Source: Beijerinckiaceae bacterium (GTDB taxonomy: Bacteria > Pseudomonadota > Alphaproteobacteria > Rhizobiales > Beijerinckiaceae). From it: 64,000 nucleotides of DNA. Of the stretch, positions 49,005 to 56,956 are shown piece by piece (the stretch's first letter is position 1; every line of letters starts with the position of its first letter). The position numbers and the translations under genes are program-made. The DNA is taken from the NCBI GenBank assembly GCA_027532775.1, contig JAPZTO010000003.1:496001-560000 (forward strand). Reading direction: 5' to 3'. The notes beneath the pieces are model-generated. The model ran no database searches. It saw nothing but the letters and a program-made list of their open reading frames with translations, and was not told where the DNA came from.

Positions 49005-51224
49005 ATGACAAAGCCGGCTTTTTCTCTCGATGTCGGCGGAATGACGTGCGCTGCCTGTGCGCAACGGATCGAGCGGATGCTGGAGCGGGATGGCGGGTTT
49101 GCATCGATCGCTGTCGACCTTGCTGCCGACCGCGTCGTGCTGACACCGGGGGATGCGCTGGGGGAAGACGAAGCGACGCGCCGGGCCGTGGGGGCGATCG
49201 AGGCTGCCGGATACCGGGCCTTTCCCAGAGGCGGCTCGCTGGACGAGCGCCGGCGTGCGCGCGACCTCCGGGAGGCCGAGGCGCGGGCAGAGGCACGCTG
49301 GCTTTTTCTCAGGGCAGCGGTTTCCCTCGCTGCTTTCCTGCCGTTCGGCATCGCCATGGTGCTGGAGACGCTGACGGGGGACGGACATCACTGGATTCCG
49401 CCCTTCTGGCAACTGGGCCTCGCCACGCTGGTGCAGACCTTCGGCGCATGGCCCTTCTACCGGCAGGCCTGGCGCGCGGTGCGCGGGCGAACGGCAACCA
49501 TGGATGTGCTGGTTGTCCTCGGCACGAGCGCGGCATTCCTGCTCAGCCTCTGGCACCTGTTCGACGGGTCGGCCGGGCATGGTGTGCCGCTCTATTTCGA
49601 GGGGAGCGTCGCGGTCATCGCCTTCGTGCTGGCCGGCAAGCTGGTTGAGCAACTCGCCAAGCGCGAGGCCGGGGCAGCCCTCGGCGCGCTGGAGGCGCTG
49701 ATCCCCGAGCAGGTCGAGATCCGGGATGGCGGCGTTTCCAGGGTGATCCCCCGACGCGAGGTTCGCCCCGGCATGGTGGTTCTGGTCCGGCCGGGCGGGA
49801 TGTCGCCCGTCGATGGCAAGATTGTCGACGGCGTGGCGTTTCTCGATGAATCCAGCCTGACCGGAGAGAGCCTGCCGATCCGGCGCGGGCTGGGCGAGCG
49901 GGTCCAGGCCGGCGCGGTTGTCAGTGGCGGTGCTCTCGCCTTGCAGGTCGAGGCGGTGGAGGACGAGACGCGGATCGCCCGGCTGGCCAGGCTGATCGAG
50001 GATGCGGGCTCCGGCGCTTCGGGGCGTGTGCCGCTGATCGACCTTGTCACCCGCATCTTCGTGCCGGCGGTGCTCGTCATCGCGGCGTCGGCTTTCGTGC
50101 TCTGGCTCGTGCAGGGTGTCGGGTTCGAGCGTGCCGCCATCATCGCCGCTTCCGTGCTGGTCGTAGCCTGCCCCTGCGCCCTCGGCCTTGCCACGCCGAT
50201 CGCGCTGATGGCCGGGCGCCGTGCCGGTGCGCGGCTCGGCCTGATCGTCGTCGATCAAGGAGCGTTCGACCCGGGAGCCCGCATCGATGCCATCGCTTTC
50301 GACAAAACCGGCACGCTGACCCGCGGGCAGCCGGAATTGCTGGCCATCCATGCGGAAGGCGAGGTCAATGCCGCCCTCATCCTGGCTGCCGCCCTGGCAG
50401 AACGCTCGGACCATCCGCTCGATCTCGCGCTCAGGAAAGCTGCCGATGCGCGCCAGCTTGCTGTGCCGGCTGTCGAAAACTGGCAGGCCGAAGTCGGGGG
50501 CGGCCTCAGTGGCCACGTTGACGGCAAGGCGGTCCGGCTCGGTTCGCTGGCCTTTGTCCAGCAGGGGGGCGCCGGCGGTTTCGACATGTTGCGTGCCGCC
50601 ATGCCGGAAGCGGACAAGGCGCAGCCGAACAGCTTCCTCAGCGTCGATGGCGCCGCACGCGCGATCTTTGTGGCCGGTGATTCGATCCGGCCCGAATCAG
50701 GCGAGGCCATCGCGATGTTGCGGGCGGAGGGGCTGGAGACCGTTATGCTGTCGGGTGACCGGCAGGAAGTGGTCGACCGGGTTGCCGCCCAGCTCGGGAT
50801 CGACCTGGCGCTCGGCGCCATGAAACCGGAGGACAAGCTCGCCTGGCTGCAGGCGCGGATCGGGGAGGGCCGGGTCATCGGCTTTGTGGGCGACGGGCTG
50901 AATGACGGGCCGGCGCTGCAGGCCGTAGCCGTGGGCTTTGCGATGGGCACGGGCACCGAAGTGGCCAAGGGCGCAGCCTCGGTGATTCTCGCGCGGCCGG
51001 ACCCCCGGCTGGTCGGGCGATTCGTGGTTCTGGCGCGGCGGGTGCGGCGGGGAATCGGCGAGAACCTGTTCCTCGCTTTCGTGTTCAACGCGGTAGCGAT
51101 TCCGCTCGCGGTCCTCGGTCATCTCTCGCCGGCGATTGCCGGCGCAGCCATGGCGCTTTCGTCGATTTCCGTCGCGCTGAACGCCCTGCGGCTTGCCCGC
51201 TGGCGGCCTGCCGAAAAGCGTTAA
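49005..51224 (+). CDS. copA: Cu(I)-type heavy-metal P-type ATPase
   Basis: A 739-residue P1B ATPase, predicted to export Cu+ from the cytosol. An N-terminal heavy-metal-associated domain has GMTCAAC (C15, C18). Eight transmembrane helices include the metal site CPC (389-391). The phosphorylated D433 lies in DKTGTLTRG, the TGES actuator in SLTGESLP, the SDHPL nucleotide motif and GDGLNDGPAL near the end. ATG 49005 opens MTKPAFSLDVGG; the frame is open 26 codons upstream without similarity. Other soft metals cannot be ruled out, but CPC with GMTCAAC favours copper. Confidence 0.9.
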   Translation: MTKPAFSLDVGGMTCAACAQRIERMLERDGGFASIAVDLAADRVVLTPGDALGEDEATRRAVGAIEAAGYRAFPRGGSLDERRRARDLREAEARAEARWLFLRAAVSLAAFLPFGIAMVLETLTGDGHHWIPPFWQLGLATLVQTFGAWPFYRQAWRAVRGRTATMDVLVVLGTSAAFLLSLWHLFDGSAGHGVPLYFEGSVAVIAFVLAGKLVEQLAKREAGAALGALEALIPEQVEIRDGGVSRVIPRREVRPGMVVLVRPGGMSPVDGKIVDGVAFLDESSLTGESLPIRRGLGERVQAGAVVSGGALALQVEAVEDETRIARLARLIEDAGSGASGRVPLIDLVTRIFVPAVLVIAASAFVLWLVQGVGFERAAIIAASVLVVACPCALGLATPIALMAGRRAGARLGLIVVDQGAFDPGARIDAIAFDKTGTLTRGQPELLAIHAEGEVNAALILAAALAERSDHPLDLALRKAADARQLAVPAVENWQAEVGGGLSGHVDGKAVRLGSLAFVQQGGAGGFDMLRAAMPEADKAQPNSFLSVDGAARAIFVAGDSIRPESGEAIAMLRAEGLETVMLSGDRQEVVDRVAAQLGIDLALGAMKPEDKLAWLQARIGEGRVIGFVGDGLNDGPALQAVAVGFAMGTGTEVAKGAASVILARPDPRLVGRFVVLARRVRRGIGENLFLAFVFNAVAIPLAVLGHLSPAIAGAAMALSSISVALNALRLARWRPAEKR

Positions 51225-51264
51225 GCCCTGCGGAAAAATTTTCTCCGCATGGGTCCGGTTTTTC

Positions 51265-51293
51265 TTGCAACGCCGGAACATTGGACCTATACA
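51265..51293 (+). promoter_or_regulatory. Sigma-70-type promoter of the decarboxylase leader
   Basis: TTGCAA at 51265-51270 and TATACA at 51288-51293 are separated by exactly 17 bp. Transcription would start near 51300, leaving an untranslated leader of almost 500 nt ahead of the decarboxylase. Confidence 0.65.
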
Positions 51294-51299
51294 GCGCTT

Positions 51300-51795
51300 G
51301 CCCAATTTCGCACGTGCCTGTGGTTGCGTGCTGGTCGGCGGATCTCCGGACAAGAGGCCGGAAAAACGCCAGTCGTTGGGGTCGGTGAATTTCACCGGGC
51401 CCTGAAGAACGGACCAGTAGCCGGAGGCGAACCGGCGGCCCCGCCCGAAGCGGGTGACGCAGCTCAAAGCAACGACGGAGCGGGCTTTTTTGGTCTCAGC
51501 CGGGTTCCAAGTCCGGCGAACTGAAGAGGCTTGTCCATCTTGCCGGGCGTGCGGTCGGGTATTCCCCTTCCAAACGATGGCTTCTTTGATGCGGTGCCCG
51601 TCCGTCCGGATGGCAGCGCGGCAAAGTCGTCCAACGGCGCAGCGTCACCGCCGTAACGGAACCTCTCCGGTTTCCGCACGGCACGGGATTCATTGACCGT
51701 GCTTGCCGCGTTTCCACCATGCGGCCTGCTCGCGACATGCGTCCCAAGTGTTCATCGCCCAGGCGGGTTGAAGCCCGCAAGAAGGGGATGCTGCC
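51300..51795 (+). ncRNA. Candidate speF RNA element (structured leader)
   Basis: Alphaproteobacterial speF genes are known to be preceded by a large conserved RNA structure, the speF motif, found by comparative genomics, whose ligand was not established. This leader has the right position, gene partner and size. Seen directly: CCCGC at 51440-51444 can pair either with GCGGG at 51450-51454 or with GCGGG at 51480-51484. The second partner is followed by C and six Ts (51486-51491), a switch-like arrangement. I could not align it to the family model, so the call rests on context. Confidence 0.5.
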
Positions 51796-52929
51796 ATGAC
51801 TGATCGCATTCGCGAGTTCCTGCGGACCCGTCGTGATGAAGGTCCGCGCCTCATCATCGATCTCGATGTCGTCCGCGACAATTACAATGCGTTTGCCGGC
51901 GCCTTGCCGGATACGCGCGTCTTCTATGCCGTGAAGGCCAATCCGGCTCCGGAAGTCCTGGAGTTGCTGACCAAGCTCGGCTCGTGCTTCGACACGGCCT
52001 CGATCGGCGAGATCGAGATGGTGCTCGCGGCCGGTGCCACGGCGGAGCGGATTTCCTTCGGCAACACGATCAAGAAGGAACGCGACATCGCGCGGGCCTA
52101 TGAGCGTGGCGTGCGCCTTTTCGCCGTGGATTGCGAAGCGGAGGTCGAGAAGATCGCCCGTGCCGCGCCTGGTTCGAAGGTGTTCTGCCGCATCCTCTGC
52201 GACGGTGAAGGCGCGGAATGGCCGCTCTCGCGGAAGTTCGGCTGCGTGCCGGAAATGGCGCCGCGCGTGCTCGAACTGGCCCATCGCCTTGGCCTTGTGG
52301 CGCATGGCGTGTCGTTCCATGTCGGCTCGCAGCAGCGCAACCCGCTGATGTGGAACCGCGCGCTTGCCTCGGCGGCGTCGATCTTCCGCGAGATGGCGGA
52401 GCGCGGCATCGTGCTGTCGATGGTCAATCTCGGCGGTGGTTTCCCGACGAAGTATCTCAAGGACGTTCCGGCCGTAAAGGCCTACGGCCAGGCGATCTTC
52501 GCCGCCCTGCGCGCGCATTTCGGGAACCGCATCCCGGAAACGATCATCGAGCCGGGCCGCGGCATGGTGGGCAATGCCGGTATCATCGAGGCCGAGGTTG
52601 TTCTCGTCTCGAACAAGTCCGATGATCCCTCGGATCTCCGATGGGTCTATCTGGATATCGGCAAGTTCCACGGGCTGGCCGAGACCATGGATGAGGCGAT
52701 CCGTTATCCGATCCGCACCCCGCGGGATGGCGATGAGCTCATTCCCTGCGTGCTCGCCGGGCCGACCTGCGATTCGGCGGATGTGATGTACGAGAAGGAG
52801 CCGTATCTGCTCCCGTTCAGCCTCGAGATCGGCGACAAGGTGCTGATCGAGGGAACAGGCGCCTATACGACCACCTATTCGTCGCAGAACTTCAACGGCA
52901 TGACCGGCCTGCGCCAGATCGTCATCTGA
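51796..52929 (+). CDS. speF: Ornithine decarboxylase (PLP fold type III)
   Basis: Makes putrescine from ornithine; lysine decarboxylation is possible. The 377 residues form the alanine-racemase-like barrel plus beta domain of eukaryotic-type ODC. The PLP lysine is K48 in YAVKANPAPE. The Gly loop is VNLGGGFPTKY, the phosphate contact EPGRGMVGNAG. The catalytic C325 lies in AGPTCDSADVMYE, across the dimer. The start at 51796 follows AAGAAGGGG. It is the first gene of the polyamine block, with homospermidine synthase 0.75 kb downstream. Confidence 0.93.
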   Translation: MTDRIREFLRTRRDEGPRLIIDLDVVRDNYNAFAGALPDTRVFYAVKANPAPEVLELLTKLGSCFDTASIGEIEMVLAAGATAERISFGNTIKKERDIARAYERGVRLFAVDCEAEVEKIARAAPGSKVFCRILCDGEGAEWPLSRKFGCVPEMAPRVLELAHRLGLVAHGVSFHVGSQQRNPLMWNRALASAASIFREMAERGIVLSMVNLGGGFPTKYLKDVPAVKAYGQAIFAALRAHFGNRIPETIIEPGRGMVGNAGIIEAEVVLVSNKSDDPSDLRWVYLDIGKFHGLAETMDEAIRYPIRTPRDGDELIPCVLAGPTCDSADVMYEKEPYLLPFSLEIGDKVLIEGTGAYTTTYSSQNFNGMTGLRQIVI

Positions 52930-52956
52930 CCCCACCTCATCATCTCCCGTTCGGCG

Positions 52957-52979
52957 TGAGCGCGGCATCCCCGCGCTCA
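52957..52979 (+). terminator. Hairpin after the decarboxylase gene
   Basis: A perfect 9-bp stem TGAGCGCGG/CCGCGCTCA with a 5-nt loop lies 28 bp after the stop. No T-run follows, so it may stabilise or process the message rather than terminate it. Confidence 0.45.
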
Positions 52980-53034
52980 TGGTGCGAGGGTTCTCTCTTG
53001 CAATGGCGGAGCTTCCGCCAGGGAGGACCATCCC

Positions 53035-53574
53035 ATGACCTTTATCGATACCGAGAAACTGTTCGACATCCCCGCCCGCGAGGCGCTTCTTGATCGGGCT
53101 TTCGGCCCGAATCGTCGCGCAAAGACCTGCGAGCGGCTGCGCGAGGGGCGCCTGGCGGCGGATGGCCTGTCCTTCGTCGCGCGCGCGGATGATCGTGTGA
53201 TCGCCACTTTGCGCTTCTGGCATGTGAATGCCGGTGGCCGCCCCGCGCTCATGCTGGGCCCGATTGCCGTGGACCCGCTGTTCCGTAGCCTCGGCCTCGG
53301 CGGCGAGATGATCCGGCACGGCCTCTCCCGGGCCTCGATGATCGGCCATCAGGGCGTGATCCTCGTCGGGGATGCGCCCTACTATCAGAAGTTTGGCTTC
53401 GATCGGTCTCTCGCCGCCGGGCTGGACCTTCCCGGTCCGGTCGATCCGGCGCGGTTCCTCGCCCTCGAACTCGAGCCGGGCGCTTTGGCCGGCGCGCGGG
53501 GCCTCGTTTTGCCGACCGGTGCGATCCCGCTGGTTTCGATGGAGCGCCAGGTGAGCCATCGACGGGCCGCCTGA
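53035..53574 (+). CDS. GNAT-family N-acetyltransferase (YhbS-like)
   Basis: A 179-residue acetyltransferase. The acetyl-CoA strand and loop are in LMLGPIAVDPLFRSLGLGGEMIRHGL. GDAPYYQKFGF is the YhbS-group motif. It sits between ornithine decarboxylase and homospermidine synthase on the same strand, about 100 bp from each. A polyamine or amine substrate is therefore attractive but unproven. Confidence 0.85.
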   Translation: MTFIDTEKLFDIPAREALLDRAFGPNRRAKTCERLREGRLAADGLSFVARADDRVIATLRFWHVNAGGRPALMLGPIAVDPLFRSLGLGGEMIRHGLSRASMIGHQGVILVGDAPYYQKFGFDRSLAAGLDLPGPVDPARFLALELEPGALAGARGLVLPTGAIPLVSMERQVSHRRAA

Positions 53575-53613
53575 TCCGCAGGCCGGCGTTTCGGCCCTTG
53601 ACGAGGGCCTTCC

Positions 53614-53634
53614 CGCTCCGCATTAGGCGGAGCG
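53614..53634 (+). terminator. Hairpin after the GNAT gene
   Basis: An 8-bp stem CGCTCCGC/GCGGAGCG with a 5-nt loop is followed by TTCCCTTCTTTT, 40 bp before the homospermidine synthase start. A weak intrinsic terminator or attenuator. Confidence 0.5.
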
Positions 53635-53674
53635 TTCCCTTCTTTTGATCATGCATCAGGAAAGACCCGCGACC

Positions 53675-55108
53675 ATGACCGACTGGCCAGTTCACGGCAC
53701 AATTTCCGGCCCGATCGTGATGATCGGTTTCGGCTCCATCGGACGCGGCACCCTGCCGCTGATCGAGCGGCATTTTAAGTTCGATCGCTCCCGTTTCGTG
53801 GTGATCGATCCGGATGATTCGGACCGGCGGCTGCTGGACGAGCGCGGGATCACCTACATGCAGGCGGCAGTGACGCGCGAGAATTACCCCGACATGCTCA
53901 AGCCGCTGCTCACCAAGGGGGAGGGCCAGGGCTTCTGCGTCAACCTTTCGGTCGACACCTCGTCGCTGGACATCATGGAATTCTGCCGCGAGATCGGTGT
54001 CCTTTACATCGATACCGTTGTCGAGCCGTGGCTGGGCTTCTACTGGGACAATTCGGGTGGTGCGGCGGCGCGCTCGAATTATGCCTTGCGCGAAACCGTG
54101 CTGGCGGCGAAGCGCCGGAATCCTGGCGGCACGACAGCGGTCTCCTGCTGTGGCGCCAATCCGGGCATGGTTTCCTGGTTCGTGAAGCAGGCGCTGGTCA
54201 ACATCGCCTCCGATATGGGCCTCGATTTCGAGGAGCCGACAACGCGCGATGGCTGGGCACAGCTCATGCAGAAGGCCGGCGTCAAGGGTGTGCATATTGC
54301 CGAGCGCGATACGCAGCGCGCCAAAAATCCGAAGCCGGCAAATGTGTTTGTGAACACCTGGTCAGTCGAGGGCTTCCTCTCGGAAGGGATGCAGCCGGCG
54401 GAACTCGGCTGGGGTACGCACGAGAAGTGGATGCCCGAGAATGGCCGCACCCATGAAAGCGGCTGCGGCGCAGCGATCTATCTCCTGCAGCCGGGTGCAA
54501 ATACGCGCGTGCGGAGTTGGTGCCCGACGCTTGGCGCCCAGTATGGCTTCCTCGTGACGCATAACGAGTCGATCTCCATCGCCGATTTCTTCACGGTGCG
54601 CGACGGTTCGGGGAAGGCTGTTTTCCGGCCGACCTGCCATTACGCCTATCACCCGGCGAATGACGCGGTGCTCTCGCTGCACGAGCTGTTCGGAAATGGT
54701 GGTAACCTTCAGGAAAAGCACCATATTCTTGACGAGCATGAGATTGTCGACGGCATCGACGAACTTGGCGTGCTGCTGTTCGGCCATTCCCGGAATGCCT
54801 ATTGGTATGGCTCGCAGCTCTCGGTCGAGGAGACCCGGCAGATCGCGCCGTATCAGAATGCAACCGGCATGCAGGTGACTTCGGCTGTGCTGGCCGGCAT
54901 GGTCTGGGCGCTCGAGAATCCGAATGCCGGCATCGTCGAGGCCGACGAGATGGACTACAAGCGCTGCCTCGAAGTGCAGTTCCCGTATCTCGGTCCGGTG
55001 CGTGGCTTCTACACCGATTGGAAGCCGACTGACGGCCGCGAGAAGCTGTTCCCGGAGGATGTGGATCATTCCGATCCCTGGCAGTTCCGGAACATCCTCG
55101 TCCGCTAA
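53675..55108 (+). CDS. hss: Homospermidine synthase
   Basis: Condenses two putrescines, or putrescine and spermidine, to homospermidine with NAD recycling; sym-homospermidine is a typical polyamine of this bacterial group. From ATG 53675 it is 477 residues, the length known for the Blastochloris enzyme. The NAD Rossmann motif is MIGFGSIGRGTLPLIE. TAVSCCGANPGMVSWFVKQA and ETRQIAPYQNATGMQVTSAVLAG are strongly conserved segments. AGGAAAG precedes the start. It uses the product of the decarboxylase just upstream. Confidence 0.95.
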   Translation: MTDWPVHGTISGPIVMIGFGSIGRGTLPLIERHFKFDRSRFVVIDPDDSDRRLLDERGITYMQAAVTRENYPDMLKPLLTKGEGQGFCVNLSVDTSSLDIMEFCREIGVLYIDTVVEPWLGFYWDNSGGAAARSNYALRETVLAAKRRNPGGTTAVSCCGANPGMVSWFVKQALVNIASDMGLDFEEPTTRDGWAQLMQKAGVKGVHIAERDTQRAKNPKPANVFVNTWSVEGFLSEGMQPAELGWGTHEKWMPENGRTHESGCGAAIYLLQPGANTRVRSWCPTLGAQYGFLVTHNESISIADFFTVRDGSGKAVFRPTCHYAYHPANDAVLSLHELFGNGGNLQEKHHILDEHEIVDGIDELGVLLFGHSRNAYWYGSQLSVEETRQIAPYQNATGMQVTSAVLAGMVWALENPNAGIVEADEMDYKRCLEVQFPYLGPVRGFYTDWKPTDGREKLFPEDVDHSDPWQFRNILVR

Positions 55109-55113
55109 AGATG

Positions 55114-55140
55114 AAGGCGGGCTTCGGCCCGCCTTTTTTT
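55114..55140 (+). terminator. Strong intrinsic terminator after hss
   Basis: AAGGCGGGC-TTCG-GCCCGCCTT followed by a run of Ts to 55140; a UUCG tetraloop makes it especially stable. It lies just after the hss stop. Confidence 0.95.
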
Positions 55141-55162
55141 GTGATCAATTTTATGAGCTGGC

Positions 55163-55681
55163 TTACAATCGGAGCTGCATCATCAATTCGTTGATCGAAC
55201 GGCCATCCGGGAGACGGAGATAGTCCTCCTCCCGGCCATAGACCTCGAAGCCCAGTCGCTCATAGGTCTGCCGTGCCGGCGCATTGTGCTCGCCGACCTG
55301 CAGTTTCAACCAGGAAAAGCCGAGGCTGCGCGCGAGGGCGATGACATGGGTCAGCATGGCTTCGGCGATGCCCCTGCCACGCGCCTCCGGAACAACGTAG
55401 ACAGACCAGACCTCGCATTTGTGGCGGGTCTTTATGCCGGTTGCCAGATGGGTCGGCAGAAAGACATGGCCGAGCAGTTCGCCGCTTGCGGGTTCAAAGG
55501 CGCCGATGACATGGCCGGCCTCGATCCGCTCGATATAGGCCTCGAGCGGCAGGTCCCAGTCCTTCGCGGTGGAGGTGAAAGCGTCGGGGTGGTCGGTCAG
55601 GCCGCGCAGGCGCAGGACCCGGAAGGCGGAAGCATCATCCGGGCCCAGCCTGCGGATGTTGACGGGGGGCGCCTTCGACAT
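55163..55681 (-). CDS. GNAT-family N-acetyltransferase
   Basis: A 172-residue acetyltransferase. The acetyl-CoA motif is VWSVYVVPEARGRGIAEAMLTHV. The late helix LGFSWLKLQVGEHNAPARQTYERLGFEVYG is typical. It lies 14 bp downstream of the 88-residue gene of the GTPase/WD40 unit on the same strand and may be read through from it. The substrate is unknown. Confidence 0.85.
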   Translation of the reverse strand: MSKAPPVNIRRLGPDDASAFRVLRLRGLTDHPDAFTSTAKDWDLPLEAYIERIEAGHVIGAFEPASGELLGHVFLPTHLATGIKTRHKCEVWSVYVVPEARGRGIAEAMLTHVIALARSLGFSWLKLQVGEHNAPARQTYERLGFEVYGREEDYLRLPDGRSINELMMQLRL

Positions 55682-55695
55682 GGTGGTTCCTTTCC

Positions 55696-55962
55696 TCAGA
55701 GGTAATGCAGCGCCTCGCGAATATCGGTCTCAGTGATCGCGGCCAAGGGTTTGCGAACCTTGGCGGCCTGTGTCGCTTCGCCCGGGCGCATCACCAGAAT
55801 GAAGGTCTCGAGACCCGGGCAGGCGGGGTCGGCACATTCGACCTCGGAAATCGTGAGATCGGCCTCGCTGCCGAGCACCGACAGGCACCAGCCCCGGACC
55901 CGTTCCAGCGCTTCGGCATCGCGCGGCGGCTTCTTCCGGAAGGGGCCGGAGAACAAAGCCAT
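55696..55962 (-). CDS. Hypothetical 88-residue protein coupled to the WD40 gene
   Basis: A small cytoplasmic protein of 88 residues. A basic start (MALFSGPFRKKPPRD) precedes a compact alpha/beta domain with two cysteines in EVECADPACPGLETF, a possible metal or redox pair. The C-terminus is AITETDIREALHYL. Its ATG lies 1 nt after the WD40 stop, so translation is coupled. I recognise no family. Its place as third member of the GTPase/propeller unit hints at a zinc-related job. Confidence 0.7.
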   Translation of the reverse strand: MALFSGPFRKKPPRDAEALERVRGWCLSVLGSEADLTISEVECADPACPGLETFILVMRPGEATQAAKVRKPLAAITETDIREALHYL

Positions 55963-55963
55963 G

Positions 55964-56956
55964 TCACACCGGCAGGGCCAGCAGCCCGGCGCCACCGCTC
56001 TCCGAGCCGAAAGCGAGGCGCTTGCCGTCGCGGTCCCAGCCAAGGGCGGTGATCGGGGTTCCGTCACCGCCGGCGCGGACCAGCAGCTCCGAGGCGTCGG
56101 TCAGCCGGACCAGCAGCACCCAGCCATCCTCGTAGCCGATGGCGAGAACCAGCGCGCGCGGATGGAAGGAAACGGCGGTCACCTTGGCCGGGCGGATCCC
56201 GCATTCCCTGGGGGCCTTCCCTGTCGGGCCCTCCTTGGCGAAGGGCCAGATGATCGCGGCCTCGGCACCGGATGTCGCAAGCCAGAGCCCGTCATGCGAC
56301 CAGGACCAGGACCGCGTCTTGGACGGATAGCCGGACATGCGCATATGGCCCTTATCCGCCAGGCGCCAGCCATGGAGCTGGTTTTCCTGCATCGAGGTGA
56401 TGAGGAAGCGGTTGTCGGGCGAGAAGCTTGTGTCGAGATGCGGGCCCTTCCAGGTCAGGCGCTCGGGCTCGGCATCGGTGTTCGGGAACCATAAGGTTAC
56501 CCCGTCGATATGGGCGATGGCGAGGCGGAAGCCCTTGGGCGCGAAGGCGAGGCCCTGCGGCGTCGAGGGCGCGGCCAGCGTCTTCACCTTGCCCTTGCCG
56601 TCGCGCACGGTGACCGTTTTCCCCGCCGACCAGGCGGCGCTGCCATCCGGCCCGAGCGCGACGGCGTCGATCCAGCGGCCCTTCTCGTTGCCGAGCTCGA
56701 CCGTGCGGCCATCCGGGCCGGTTTCGAAGGCGCGGCCATCATCGCCACCGGTGATAAGCCGCGTGCCGGCATGGGCCGCCACGAGGATGGCATCGGCATG
56801 CGGACGCAGCGGCGCAGCCTCCCGACCAAGCTGGATGCCGCCATCGGCAAAGACGAAGAGCAACGCGTCGCCCAGGAAGCCGGCCTTGAGGACAAACCGG
56901 TCAAAGGCCAGGGTGGTGACGCGGTCGACCAGCGTCTGGACAGGCGCGGCCGGCAT
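55964..56956 (-). CDS. Cytoplasmic WD40-like beta-propeller protein
   Basis: A 330-residue protein built of WD40-type blades, for example HADAILVAAHAGTRLITGGDDGRAF, SWSHDGLWLATSGAEAAIIW and ITALGWDRDGKRLAFGSESG. No signal peptide or membrane helix is visible, so it should be cytoplasmic. Its ATG overlaps the GTPase stop by 1 nt in TGATG, and the next gene starts 1 nt after its stop, so the three proteins are probably made in step. Propellers usually scaffold complexes, so a partner or client-docking role for the GTPase is plausible. Confidence 0.82.
   Translation of the reverse strand: MPAAPVQTLVDRVTTLAFDRFVLKAGFLGDALLFVFADGGIQLGREAAPLRPHADAILVAAHAGTRLITGGDDGRAFETGPDGRTVELGNEKGRWIDAVALGPDGSAAWSAGKTVTVRDGKGKVKTLAAPSTPQGLAFAPKGFRLAIAHIDGVTLWFPNTDAEPERLTWKGPHLDTSFSPDNRFLITSMQENQLHGWRLADKGHMRMSGYPSKTRSWSWSHDGLWLATSGAEAAIIWPFAKEGPTGKAPRECGIRPAKVTAVSFHPRALVLAIGYEDGWVLLVRLTDASELLVRAGGDGTPITALGWDRDGKRLAFGSESGGAGLLALPV

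Larger units (their letters stand above)
51225..51795 (+). other. 571-bp non-coding leader region of the decarboxylase gene
   Basis: No convincing gene lies here. It holds a TGCGGA/TCCGCA dyad just after copA (51229-51249), a promoter (51265-51293) and a leader of about 495 nt listed separately as a candidate RNA element. Short open frames exist, including a 28-residue Arg-rich one at 51610-51696, but none has a Shine-Dalgarno site. Confidence 0.7.

Noticed and set aside
51249-51524. A 91-codon plus-strand frame in the decarboxylase leader
   Set aside because: It starts upstream of the likely transcription start, has no ribosome site and ends in the T6 region; the non-coding reading explains the region better.
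55964-56956. Assignment of the propeller as AztD, the periplasmic zinc chaperone of the Azt system
   Set aside because: No signal peptide is present, and the gene is coupled to a cytoplasmic GTPase rather than to the transporter genes.
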